Source of the DNA: an uncultured Clostridia bacterium
GTDB lineage: Bacteria > Bacillota > Clostridia > Monoglobales > Monoglobaceae
DNA: 64,000 bases
Assembly (NCBI GenBank): GCA_910580105.1
Contig: CAJTWN010000001.1
Location: 310,001-374,000, forward strand
Direction of reading: 5' to 3'
The position numbers and the translations under genes were made by a program. Under the pieces are notes generated by a model. The model saw only the letters and a list, made by a program, of their open reading frames with translations. It ran no database searches and had not been told where the DNA came from. Below are positions 16,744 to 24,916 of the stretch, piece by piece (positions within the stretch are counted from its first letter, which is position 1; each line of letters starts with the position of its first letter).

Positions 16744-17919
16744 ATGGAAAAGACACCTTTGTCTATGCGAAAACATATTGCTATCGTTGGAAAAACCAAT
16801 GCAGGAAAATCAACTTTATTTAATCATTTTATCGGACAAAATTCGGCAATTGTTTCACCGATTGAGGGGACAACAACCGATGCAAACACCAAAGCTATGG
16901 AACTCATCCCTTATGGTCCGGTCGCACTCATTGACACTGCCGGTCTTGCTGATCAAACCGCTTTGGGTAAAGAACGAACAGAAAAAACAATGGAAATTTT
17001 AAAACGCTGTGATTTGCTGCTCTATCTATCTGATGCCACAGCACCGGCAGAATCAATTGATGTTAATATAAACATTCCTTATATCAAAGTATATACAAAA
17101 TGCGATTTACTAACGGAAGAGGAGAGAGCTGCCCTTGCAAGAAAGGAAGCCGAAGCCATTCTTATTGACCAAACACCGGCCGGATATGAACGCCTTCGAA
17201 ATCGAATGGTAAAAGAACTTCAAAAACAAATGCAGGAAAACCAGACACTTCTCGGAGACCTATTGCCTTCACACAGCACTGTTTTGTTGGTGACACCAAT
17301 TGATGATGCGGCACCAAAAGGACGTCTGATTCTGCCGCAGGTACAAGTGCTGCGCGATTGTCTGGATCATGATATAAAAGCCGTGGTTACCAAAGAAAAT
17401 ACGCTGAAGGAAGTACTTTCTGAAGTAAATAAAATTGATTTGGTTGTAACGGATTCCCAAGCATTTCATGTGGTCAACGACATTGTTCCGCAAGACATCC
17501 CATTAACCTCATTTTCGATGCTTCTCGCAAGACAAAAGGGGGATTTTGTGGAAATGAAAAAAGGTGCAGAAACCATCCCTTCCCTTAAAGAAAACGCAAA
17601 AATCCTGGTACTGGAAGGCTGTACGCACAATACAACACACAATGATATAGGACGAAAAAAAATTCCTTCACTGCTCCAAAAAATTACCGGTAAAACCCTC
17701 CGGTTTACCTATTGCACAGGTTATCAATTTCCAGAAGATATTCGCTCGTATTCCCTGATTATTTCTTGTGGAATGTGTATGATAAACAGACAGGAAGTGC
17801 AATCCAGAATAAATATTTGCCGTGAAAACAAAGTTCCTATAACCAATTATGGAATGGTTCTTGCTTTTGGAAATGGTATTTTACACCGTGCATGTCAAAT
17901 TTTTGGTGACAAAGTATGA
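16744..17919 (+). CDS. hydF: [FeFe]-hydrogenase H-cluster maturation GTPase HydF
   Basis: 391 residues. An N-terminal TrmE-like GTPase domain has the P-loop GKTNAGKSTLFNH and switch II DTAGLADQ. The dimerisation domain is in the middle. The C-terminal cluster-binding domain has LEGCTHN and ISCGMCM, the three conserved Cys of the C-x-H...C-x2-C pattern; the usual His before the last C-x2-C is Ser here. HydF is the scaffold that carries the two-iron precursor to hydrogenase. GGAGG precedes the ATG. The stop overlaps the hydE start as ATGA. Confidence 0.95.
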   Translation: MEKTPLSMRKHIAIVGKTNAGKSTLFNHFIGQNSAIVSPIEGTTTDANTKAMELIPYGPVALIDTAGLADQTALGKERTEKTMEILKRCDLLLYLSDATAPAESIDVNINIPYIKVYTKCDLLTEEERAALARKEAEAILIDQTPAGYERLRNRMVKELQKQMQENQTLLGDLLPSHSTVLLVTPIDDAAPKGRLILPQVQVLRDCLDHDIKAVVTKENTLKEVLSEVNKIDLVVTDSQAFHVVNDIVPQDIPLTSFSMLLARQKGDFVEMKKGAETIPSLKENAKILVLEGCTHNTTHNDIGRKKIPSLLQKITGKTLRFTYCTGYQFPEDIRSYSLIISCGMCMINRQEVQSRINICRENKVPITNYGMVLAFGNGILHRACQIFGDKV

Positions 17920-18929
17920 TAACAAAAAATGAATTTATATCTATTTTAGAAGAAAATAAAAACCAGATTTCTCCCCTGCTTATGGAAAAAGCTGATGTTA
18001 TCCGCAGAGAAAATTACGGAGAATCTGTTTATTTACGCGGCCTGATAGAATTTACAAACTACTGCAAAAACAATTGTTATTATTGTGGTATTCGCGCTGG
18101 AAATAAAAAAGCCAAACGCTATCGCCTGACCCGAGAAGAGATATTATCTTGCTGTGCGGCTGGAAATGCACTGGGTTTTCAGACCTTTGTTTTGCAGGGA
18201 GGTGAAGATCCCTGGTTTTCAGACCGGGAAATTTGCGAAATTGTTTGGACAATTAAGTCCCGATATCCCACTTCTGCCGTCACCTTATCCATTGGTGAGA
18301 AAAGCCGCGAAAGCTATCAGGCATATCATAATGCCGGTGCAGACCGCTATTTACTGCGTCATGAGACAGCTACTGAAGACCATTATAAAAAACTTCATCC
18401 GGAAAATATGCTTCTGCAAAACCGCAAAAAATGCCTTTATACCCTCAAAGAAATTGGTTTTCAGGTAGGAGCCGGCTGTATGGTGGGATCCCCCGGACAA
18501 ACACTCGCACATCTTGCGGAAGACCTATGTTTTCTGCAGGAATTGCAGCCGCAGATGGTAGGGATTGGGCCTTTTTTACCGCATATTGATACACCTTTTG
18601 GTAAAGAAAAGGCAGGGTCTCTCTCACTGACATTGACCATGGTTGCTCTGACAAGAATTTTGCTTCCCAAAGTCCTGCTTCCGTCAACGACAGCATTGGG
18701 TACGCTGACGCCTGAAGGCCGAAAATTAGGATTAAAATGCGGTGCAAATGTCGTTATGCCGAATCTGTCTCCACCGGAACATCGTAAAGACTATACCCTT
18801 TACAACAATAAACTTTGTACTGGCAATGAGGCCGCCGAAGCGGTGCAGAGCTTATGCGAAGAAATTAAAATGACCGGCTATCTGCCGGACTTTTCACGGG
18901 GAGACAGTAAAATGGAAAAATTCATTTGA
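17916..18929 (+). CDS. hydE: [FeFe]-hydrogenase H-cluster radical SAM maturase HydE
   Basis: 337 residues. The radical SAM motif C-x3-C-x2-C appears as CKNNCYYCGIR, with LQGGEDPW as the SAM-binding region and the family-typical LPSTTALGTL near residue 250. HydE works with HydG and HydF to build the dithiomethylamine-bridged two-iron subcluster. It overlaps hydF by four bases, a sign of coupled translation. hydG and the hydrogenase structural genes are absent from this window. A strong terminator follows. Confidence 0.95.
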   Translation: MITKNEFISILEENKNQISPLLMEKADVIRRENYGESVYLRGLIEFTNYCKNNCYYCGIRAGNKKAKRYRLTREEILSCCAAGNALGFQTFVLQGGEDPWFSDREICEIVWTIKSRYPTSAVTLSIGEKSRESYQAYHNAGADRYLLRHETATEDHYKKLHPENMLLQNRKKCLYTLKEIGFQVGAGCMVGSPGQTLAHLAEDLCFLQELQPQMVGIGPFLPHIDTPFGKEKAGSLSLTLTMVALTRILLPKVLLPSTTALGTLTPEGRKLGLKCGANVVMPNLSPPEHRKDYTLYNNKLCTGNEAAEAVQSLCEEIKMTGYLPDFSRGDSKMEKFI

Positions 18930-18934
18930 CTTTT

Positions 18935-18972
18935 AAAACCGCCTGAGCTGGCACAGTTCAGGCGGTTTTATT
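18935..18972 (+). terminator. Terminator of the surface/nrdG/hydFE operon
   Basis: A perfect 12-bp stem (18935-18946 with 18958-18969) rich in GC in its centre, flanked by A and T tracts. It starts five bases after the hydE stop codon. Confidence 0.92.
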
Positions 18973-19023
18973 GTCCGACGAAAACCAGAAGCAGTGCTGG
19001 TGATTCCAAAAAGCTTTCGTTGA

Positions 19024-19197
19024 AGTATAATAGGGGGAAGCGGCATTTTGGGGAGTAGAGGAGTAGTAGAACGAAACAAAAAGACAATAGAGCAATACAT
19101 CCGAAACCAGCCACAGGAAGATATATTCACAGAGCAAATAAGCATGAAAGAGTACATAGATCGGTTTACGGGTGAGCCGGTAGGAGGGAACAAATAA
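19024..19197 (+). pseudogene. 3' remnant of an unidentified, probably mobile-element gene
   Basis: An open frame runs from just after a stop codon to TAA at 19195. It encodes a sensible polar C-terminus (with TIEQYIRN, QISMKEYID and RFTGEPVGGNK) but no ATG or Shine-Dalgarno is upstream. A small GCCCC/GGGGC hairpin follows at 19203-19216. It lies in a gene-poor strip next to a recombinase remnant. I cannot name the parent gene; mobile-element origin is inferred from the setting. The rest of 18973-19384 contains only short hairpins and nothing else I can support. Confidence 0.4.
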
Positions 19198-19384
19198 AGA
19201 AAGCCCCTTTAGGGGCAAGCTGGGGAAAAAGATGCGTTTGGTAAACCTTTTAACGGGCCTATAGGCGCAGCCCGGCTTCATGCCCTAAGAGGGCGCACTG
19301 CCGCACTTATGACTAAATAAGAAATAATTAAAAATATTTACTTAACCCAAAAATTGCATACAAATTATATACAAACTTTATCCG

Positions 19385-20299
19385 TTATTTATTGCTCTCT
19401 GTTTGTTTTTCTTTTGCCTCAATATCCAATTTGTTTTCTCCACTATTTTGCGTGTCGTCTTTATCATTTTGGATAATGGGAATAAATCGCTTTGCAAACG
19501 TTCCCTTGCCCCGGTTTTTGATATAAAAGAAACCAATAATCGAAAATACAACTGCCCCAACAAAATTGACAATCAGATCCTTCATCGTATCGAACAGTCC
19601 AATATCCAGGTATCCGCCAAGCCCCATAGCATACGCACTGACCGCTTCTCCGTTTACTGTCAAATTGCTTCCCTCTAAAATCACATCCTCAATACCTTTG
19701 ACCACAACGGGAACATTGACCGCAGAACGGTTTAAATCCACGGTCGCTATCGTATTCAAAATACTGTCCTTTTGCATATCTGTAAAGGTAAAGACATCCA
19801 TTGAAAATTCAAAAAACTCCCAAATTACGCCAATGGTCATGGAAAAACAAAAAGCAACCAATGCCACAAACAACGGAGACATCTGGAATTTAAAACGTTT
19901 GCTCTGGTTAAAAATATCAACCATAGAAAAGCCAATGGCGGCCATCAAAAAGCCGTTCAGCGCATGCAGCATGGTGTCCCACCACCATATTCTAAGATAA
20001 AACGCATTTATTTCACCCAAGATTTCTGCCGCAAATATAAACAAGACAATGATTACTTCCAGCGTTTGCGGCAATGTGATTTTCAACTTCCGGTCAACAA
20101 AGGTCGGGATTAAAAATAAAATAAGCGTCAAAATACAAGTAAAACAATTTTCGAAGTTGCCGCGCAAAATCTGCCCAACCAGAACAGCAGATACCATAAG
20201 TGTTAAAACAATATACATTATGGCCATGGCGCGGCTCTTTTTTGAGAATGATTCTTTAATTTCTTCAATAAAGCCATTTGGTTTAGATTCACGTTTCAT
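19385..20299 (-). CDS. Multi-pass membrane protein, DUF2238/YjdF-like
   Basis: 304 residues with about seven hydrophobic segments. Family-like motifs are WWWDTMLHALNGFL, GVIWEFFEFSMD and DTMKDLIVNFVGA, where acidic residues sit inside or beside membrane helices, as in the DUF2238 (YjdF) family. An insertion of about 60 residues sits between the last two motifs, and the C-terminus is a charged tail. GGGAGGG lies six bases before the ATG. Function unknown. It stands alone in the decayed mobile-element region and may be cargo or a survivor. Confidence 0.65.
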   Translation of the reverse strand: MKRESKPNGFIEEIKESFSKKSRAMAIMYIVLTLMVSAVLVGQILRGNFENCFTCILTLILFLIPTFVDRKLKITLPQTLEVIIVLFIFAAEILGEINAFYLRIWWWDTMLHALNGFLMAAIGFSMVDIFNQSKRFKFQMSPLFVALVAFCFSMTIGVIWEFFEFSMDVFTFTDMQKDSILNTIATVDLNRSAVNVPVVVKGIEDVILEGSNLTVNGEAVSAYAMGLGGYLDIGLFDTMKDLIVNFVGAVVFSIIGFFYIKNRGKGTFAKRFIPIIQNDKDDTQNSGENKLDIEAKEKQTESNK

Positions 20300-20588
20300 T
20301 ACAATTCCCTCCCATTAAGGAACCTATATAAATAAATTTTATTTTATCACATAACCCCAAAGGGGTCAAGAAGCATTTCAAAAAGACAGAAAACTTTATT
20401 TTTCCCTTTTTTCTTCTTATTCAATCTAATTTAACTTAAAATCATTATATGCAATATTCTCCTTTTATTGTATGCCCACATCTTTTGTCGGAGTTGTTAA
20501 TACTTTGATAGATAGGAATATTTTGATAAAAAGAAAAAGGATAAAGAAAATGGGCAATACCCATAAAACAGTAACATTATTTTCAGTG
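20300..20588. other. Gene-free AT-rich interval
   Basis: 289 bases of AT-rich sequence upstream of the DUF2238-like gene. It holds a short CCCCAAAGGGG repeat near 20357 and no convincing open frame. It joins the remnants described next; the whole strip 20300-21107 has no intact gene. Confidence 0.5.
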
Positions 20589-20620
20589 AAACGGCATAGA
20601 TTTTCTATGCCGTTTTGCTG
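20589..20620. terminator. Hairpin at the 3' end of the recombinase remnant
   Basis: An 11-bp stem AAACGGCATAG/CTATGCCGTTT (20589-20599 with 20105+500, i.e. 20605-20615), loop ATTTT. The recombinase remnant's stop codon lies in it, so it may be the old terminator of that gene. The adjacent T tract is weak. Confidence 0.45.
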
Positions 20621-20762
20621 TTTGGTGTCAGTAATGACAAAGGCAGATAACCCACCAAATCATAATAAATATCAATTTCCTGTGTTCTTTGACCGTCAAT
20701 TTTTTTGACGGCGTGGACTTCAACTTTTTTCACCATATCATTTAATACGGCAGTTAAGACCT
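20605..20762 (-). pseudogene. C-terminal remnant of a large serine recombinase
   Basis: On the minus strand about 50 residues match the C-terminal region of transposon-type serine recombinases (DUF4368-like), with VLNDMVKKVEVHA and the characteristic GQRTQEIDIYYDLVG. The catalytic resolvase domain is missing. Upstream of about 20762 the frame loses this similarity and a different remnant on the opposite strand begins, so a deletion or rearrangement joined them. It marks an old integrated element. Confidence 0.65.
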
Positions 20763-21008
20763 GACGCATATACAAAAGCAGAAGAAGACTTAAAAATACT
20801 TCTTGCAGATTTAATTGTTGAGGTTCAGAACGGAAAAGAGTATAACACAGCTTATGATGAAGCGCGAATAATGATTTACAAAGCCACTGACGCTTCATTC
20901 AATCCCGATACGGATATGGCAGGTGATTTCTGTTATTGGAATGTTCCGCCCGTTGATAACGCATACTTCACAGTCGCAAGAAATTTATTATTAGAGGCTC
21001 AAAAATAA
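20763..21008 (+). pseudogene. Orphan gene remnant abutting the recombinase remnant
   Basis: An open frame encoding about 81 residues with coding character (TKAEEDLKILLADLIVEV, then NGKEYNTAYDEARIMIYK and AGDFCYWNVPP), ending at TAA 21006. No start codon or ribosome site belongs to it; upstream codons run into the antisense of the recombinase remnant. Its family is not recognised. It looks like the 3' part of a gene truncated at the same junction. Confidence 0.45.
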
Positions 21009-21041
21009 AAATGCAAGGCTCATTTATCGCTAAATAAAATT

Positions 21042-21080
21042 AAATCCGAGAATGATTAAAAGCATTCTCGGATTTTTGCA
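21042..21080. terminator. Bidirectional-looking terminator between the remnant and the AraC gene
   Basis: A perfect 13-bp stem (21042-21054 with 21063-21075), followed by a T run on the plus strand and a T-rich tract on the minus strand. It can serve the AraC gene, which ends at 21108. Confidence 0.8.
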
Positions 21081-21107
21081 TATATTCAAAAATTAGTAAA
21101 TAAAATA

Positions 21108-21980
21108 TTATTTTGACTTGTTTCTGTATTCTTTTGGGGAACATTTCATTTTTTCACGAAAGCATTTACCGAAATAGCTTAACTGATTAAAGCCTGTTAA
21201 TTCCGCAATTTTTCCGATAGACTTTGATGTGTTAATTAACATATCAGCAGCCTTCGACAAGCGAAATTCCATAAGATATTTGTATGGCGTTATATTCAGA
21301 CAGCTTTTGAAGCAACGCAAACATTCAGACTTGCTGACATTTGCGCTTGCAGATAAATCATCAAGGGAAATATTTTCTGAATAATGCTCGCTTATGTACT
21401 GCAAAAAAATCCTCATACGGTCATTTGATATATTATCCTTTTCGGGAACAGGAATACTAATATTTTTTATCATTTCTAACCATAAAGAAGTTAATAACCC
21501 AAGAACCTCATAAGGATATAATTCAGTTTTATTTTGCTCAAGCTCCGATAATTTTTGCAGAATTTTTAAGACGGATTTGCCCCAATCTGTTATGGGCGAT
21601 AGCTTGTATATTGATAGATTTTTATTATTGACTATTTTATCAACAAGCATTTTTACAGGACTTCCAAAATAAAAATCAAGAAAATATCTGGGGAAAATGA
21701 AACTGTTATAATGACAGCTTTCAATTTTTTCAACTAAGTGAACAATGTTTGTATTGATGAATACACCCTCGCCTTGACTAATCTGTACTATTTCATCTAA
21801 TGTTTTTATTTTTACAGTACCCTCTAAAACATAAATAAACTGTAAATCCTCGTGCCAATGCATAACCTGAAAGCCTTGATTTTTAGGGAAGCTTTGTTCA
21901 TTGATAACATTAAGCACAAGATACGGAAAGTTTGTATTTTGATACAGATTTACAGAATTGATATAATCATTATTATTCAT
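21108..21980 (-). CDS. AraC-family transcriptional regulator with cupin sensor domain
   Basis: 290 residues. An N-terminal AraC-type cupin domain (about 20-100; FQVMHWHEDLQFIYVLEG) is followed by a middle linker region and two C-terminal helix-turn-helices (about 190-288; ISLDDLSASANVSKSECLRCFK and SIGKIAELTGFNQLSYFGKCFR). AGGT precedes the ATG. It is divergent from the alkylation-repair operon and is its likely regulator. Unlike Ada, it has no methyl-accepting zinc domain; that domain is encoded separately at 22749. Confidence 0.9.
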   Translation of the reverse strand: MNNNDYINSVNLYQNTNFPYLVLNVINEQSFPKNQGFQVMHWHEDLQFIYVLEGTVKIKTLDEIVQISQGEGVFINTNIVHLVEKIESCHYNSFIFPRYFLDFYFGSPVKMLVDKIVNNKNLSIYKLSPITDWGKSVLKILQKLSELEQNKTELYPYEVLGLLTSLWLEMIKNISIPVPEKDNISNDRMRIFLQYISEHYSENISLDDLSASANVSKSECLRCFKSCLNITPYKYLMEFRLSKAADMLINTSKSIGKIAELTGFNQLSYFGKCFREKMKCSPKEYRNKSK

Positions 21981-22102
21981 TGTAAATACCTCTTTGACGA
22001 TATTTTAATAATATCTGATAATATTATAATATTATTTACTTAATTTGTATGATATAATTATAGTATCACAAATCGGAAAAGTCAAGATTGAGAGGTGATA
22101 AA

Positions 22103-22756
22103 ATGTACTTTGAATATGATGACAAAGCGCTTGAATATTTGAAAAGCAAAGATAAGCTTTTAGGTGAAGTCATAGAAAAAATAGGACACATTGACCGCCG
22201 TACAGATATGGATTTATTTTCATCAGTTATTCATCATATTATCGGACAGCAGATTTCAACAAAGGCGCAGGCTACAATATGGCAAAGAATGAATGAGTAT
22301 TTAGGTGAAGTGAACGCCGACAGCATTATCCGCGCAGGGCAGGAAAAACTGCAATCCTTTGGTATGACTTTTCGTAAAGCAAAATATATTACTGATTTTT
22401 CAGAAAAGATTAAAAACGGTGAATTTGATTTAGAGGGGATTTGGCATAAATCCGACAAAGATGCGATAGACGAGCTCGTTTTGCTCAAAGGCATTGGCGT
22501 ATGGACTGCCGAAATGATTTTATTATTTTGTATGCAGCGTCAAAACATTTTCAGCTTTGACGATTTGGCGATACAACGAGGTTTACGTATGGTTTATCAT
22601 CACCGAAAAATAACAAGAACGCTTTTTGAAAAATACAGGCGGCGATTTAGTCCATATTGCAGTATTGCCAGCTTGTATTTATGGGCAGTTGCGGGTGGTG
22701 CAATAGAGGGTATGAAAGACTATGCTCCAAAAAAGAAAGGCGGCAAAAATGAATGA
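22103..22756 (+). CDS. DNA-3-methyladenine glycosylase II-like, AlkA-like HhH-GPD protein
   Basis: 217 residues from ATG 22103, preceded by GAGAGGTGAT. HhH-GPD domain: SVIHHIIGQQISTKAQ, then the helix-hairpin-helix LLKGIGVWTAEMILLF and the catalytic Asp in FSFDDLAIQRGL. It would excise alkylated purines. It lacks the N-terminal domain of E. coli AlkA, as many Firmicute homologues do. A TATAAT is at 22053 without a good -35, which fits activator-dependent transcription. It overlaps the next gene by eight bases. Confidence 0.9.
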   Translation: MYFEYDDKALEYLKSKDKLLGEVIEKIGHIDRRTDMDLFSSVIHHIIGQQISTKAQATIWQRMNEYLGEVNADSIIRAGQEKLQSFGMTFRKAKYITDFSEKIKNGEFDLEGIWHKSDKDAIDELVLLKGIGVWTAEMILLFCMQRQNIFSFDDLAIQRGLRMVYHHRKITRTLFEKYRRRFSPYCSIASLYLWAVAGGAIEGMKDYAPKKKGGKNE

Positions 22757-22982
22757 TAAAGAAAAAATTAAAGCTGTTTTAAGCCGAGATAACAACTATG
22801 ACGACAAATTTATATTTGGTGTGAAAAGCACAAAAATTATATGCAAACCAAGCTGTCCGTCAAAATTACCGCTTGAAAAAAACATTGTATTTTTTAATTC
22901 TATTGATGAGGCAATACACAACGGATACAGACCTTGTAAAATATGTAAACCACAAGAAAATGGAGGAAAAGAAAATGAATAA
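22749..22982 (+). CDS. Stand-alone Ada-type methylphosphotriester zinc-binding domain
   Basis: 77 residues from ATG 22749. The Ada N-terminal fold is seen in FIFGVKSTKIICKPSCPSK and RPCKICKP, giving the four zinc Cys (C-x3-C and C-x2-C), the first of which accepts methyl from phosphotriesters in Ada. In Ada this domain is fused to an AraC-type HTH and a methyltransferase; here it stands alone, with Ogt two genes on and an AraC regulator divergent. Whether it senses methylation for that regulator is an inference. Confidence 0.85.
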   Translation: MNDKEKIKAVLSRDNNYDDKFIFGVKSTKIICKPSCPSKLPLEKNIVFFNSIDEAIHNGYRPCKICKPQENGGKENE

Positions 22983-23328
22983 TGTAATCGTGTTATTTGA
23001 AGTAACAGTAAAGAACGGCAAAATGCAGGACTATCTGAAATTAGCCGGCTCCTTGAAAGAACATTTATCCCAAGCAAAAGGCTTTATCTGCGCCGAAAGA
23101 TTTTCAAGTTTAGCAACAGAGGGGAAATTGCTTAGTATGTCTGTATGGGAAGATGAGGAAAGCGTGTCCCAATGGCGTAATTTGGCTGAACATAGAATAT
23201 GTCAGGAGAGCGGAAGAAAAAATGATTTTACCGATTACAAGATTACGGTTGTTACACCTGTGCGCACCTATACAATGACTGACAGAACGGAAGTCCCTGA
23301 AGACTCAAATAAATATTTGGAGGTGTAA
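22975..23328 (+). CDS. Antibiotic biosynthesis monooxygenase (ABM) domain protein
   Basis: 117 residues from ATG 22975, preceded by GGAGG and overlapping the Ada-domain gene by eight bases. The dimeric ferredoxin-like ABM fold is indicated by VIVLFEVTVKNGKMQDYLKL, then GFICAERFSS and LLSMSVWEDEESVSQWRN. Members include heme-degrading and quinone monooxygenases, but many are of unknown role. It lies inside the alkylation-repair operon, an unusual place for it. Confidence 0.8.
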   Translation: MNNVIVLFEVTVKNGKMQDYLKLAGSLKEHLSQAKGFICAERFSSLATEGKLLSMSVWEDEESVSQWRNLAEHRICQESGRKNDFTDYKITVVTPVRTYTMTDRTEVPEDSNKYLEV

Positions 23329-23331
23329 ACT

Positions 23332-23865
23332 ATGCAATATACAACGACATATCAATCACCGCTTGGCGGTATTCTTCTTGCCGGCGACGAAGCAGGTTTG
23401 ACGGGTTTATGGTTTGATGGGGAAAAATATTATGCAGACCATCTTGACCCGGAACACGAAGAAAAAGAAATCCCTCTTTTTCAGTCGGTGAAAAAATGGC
23501 TTGATATTTATTTCAGTGGCGAAGAGCCTGACTTTATGCCGACCGTTCATATGATAGGTTCAGATTTTCAACTTGCCGTATGGGAAATTTTAAGAAAAAT
23601 CCCATATGGTCATACCGTTACATACGGGCAAATAGCGAAAATGATAGCGAAGCAAAAAGGACTTTCGCGTATGTCGGCACAAGCGGTAGGCGGCGCTGTC
23701 GGACATAATGAAATTTCCGTTATCGTGCCCTGCCACAGAGTAGTCGGAACAAATGGAAGTTTGACGGGCTATGCAGGCGGAATTGATAAAAAGATAAAAT
23801 TGCTTGAACTTGAAAAGGCGAATATGCAGAATTTATTTATCCCAAAGAAAGGAACAGCCTTATAA
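23332..23865 (+). CDS. ogt: Methylated-DNA-[protein]-cysteine S-methyltransferase
   Basis: 177 residues. It transfers the methyl of O6-methylguanine to its own Cys in IVPCHRVVG (about residue 133). The DNA-binding helix motif is FQLAVWEILRKIPYGHTVTYG. GGAGGT precedes the ATG. It corresponds to the C-terminal half of Ada and shares the operon with the Ada N-domain. Confidence 0.95.
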   Translation: MQYTTTYQSPLGGILLAGDEAGLTGLWFDGEKYYADHLDPEHEEKEIPLFQSVKKWLDIYFSGEEPDFMPTVHMIGSDFQLAVWEILRKIPYGHTVTYGQIAKMIAKQKGLSRMSAQAVGGAVGHNEISVIVPCHRVVGTNGSLTGYAGGIDKKIKLLELEKANMQNLFIPKKGTAL

Positions 23866-23867
23866 TT

Positions 23868-24644
23868 ATGCAACCACAAAATATAAATAAAATTCACAAG
23901 GCTTTTAATATACAGGCACAGAATTTTGAAAATGATGTATATGGTTTCACAGACAAAAAGTATTTAGGTAGCATTATTTCAAAAGTAAATCCGTGTTCTG
24001 CTGATGAAGTATTAGAAGTAGCCGCCGGAACTTGTGCTTGCGGCAGAGCATTTGCGCCTGTTGTTAAATCAGTAACTTGTATTGACGCAACAAAGTCTAT
24101 GCTTGCTGTAGGCGAAAAAATGGCTGCAAATGATATTTTGGATAACATATCTTTTGTAAACGGTTATGCGGAGGACTTGCCATTCCAAGATAACAGTTTT
24201 GACATTGTTATATCAAGGCTTGCATTTCATCATTTTACCGATATACATATTCCCTTTCGTGAAATGATACGCGTTCTCAAATCTAAAGGAAAACTTGTTT
24301 TAATAGATATGGAAGCCGTAAATAATGAACTTCGGACGATACAAAACAAAATTGAAATTATGCGTGATAATTCTCATACAAAAACATTAACGAGAACAGA
24401 AATGACAAAATTATTTACAGATAATAATCTGAAAATAAATGTATGCGATACAATTACCGTACCCCAAAAAATAGATAACTGGCTTGACTTAACAAACACT
24501 TCCGCTAAGGTGAAATCTAATATTATAAACCTTATGCAGAGCGAAATGAATGGCGAAAACAAAACAGGCTTTTATCCTTATATGAAAGATGGAAATATCT
24601 GTTTCAATCAGATATGGACGGTAATTGTCGGAACGCTGATATAA
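23868..24644 (+). CDS. SAM-dependent methyltransferase, UbiE-like
   Basis: 258 residues, starting two bases after ogt. Class I fold motifs: VLEVAAGTCACGRAF (SAM-binding motif I, degenerate), CIDATKSMLAVG, EDLPFQDNSFDIVISRLAFHHF and MIRVLKSKGKLVLID. The C-terminal half (about 160-258) is not assigned. The substrate is unknown. It is the last gene of the alkylation-repair operon and ends before a hairpin terminator. Confidence 0.85.
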   Translation: MQPQNINKIHKAFNIQAQNFENDVYGFTDKKYLGSIISKVNPCSADEVLEVAAGTCACGRAFAPVVKSVTCIDATKSMLAVGEKMAANDILDNISFVNGYAEDLPFQDNSFDIVISRLAFHHFTDIHIPFREMIRVLKSKGKLVLIDMEAVNNELRTIQNKIEIMRDNSHTKTLTRTEMTKLFTDNNLKINVCDTITVPQKIDNWLDLTNTSAKVKSNIINLMQSEMNGENKTGFYPYMKDGNICFNQIWTVIVGTLI

Positions 24645-24807
24645 ATATATGCCAAGTGGAAATTTAAACCTCATTTTTGAGGGTTTTAATATAACTATAC
24701 GCACCCCCTGAGTTTGACAGCTTTTCACAAAAGTGAGTGTTTATGCGGTTTTCAAGACCTAAAATTTCGTCTAAATGCCCATTTCTGTTCCACTATATAT
24801 ACAGAAA

Positions 24808-24846
24808 AATAGTCTATCGTTTTTATAAGCGATAGACTATTTTTAA
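24808..24846. terminator. Bidirectional terminator between the repair operon and galK
   Basis: A perfect 12-bp stem (24808-24819 with 24830-24841), with T on the plus side and A on the other, so it can work for both converging operons. The rest of 24645-24916 holds nothing else I can support. Confidence 0.85.
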
Positions 24847-24916
24847 TCCTGTTTGACAGACAACTACTTTACTGTCTTATGAGAGTTGCCCTAATTCTTT
24901 ACCCTTTATGTAAACT

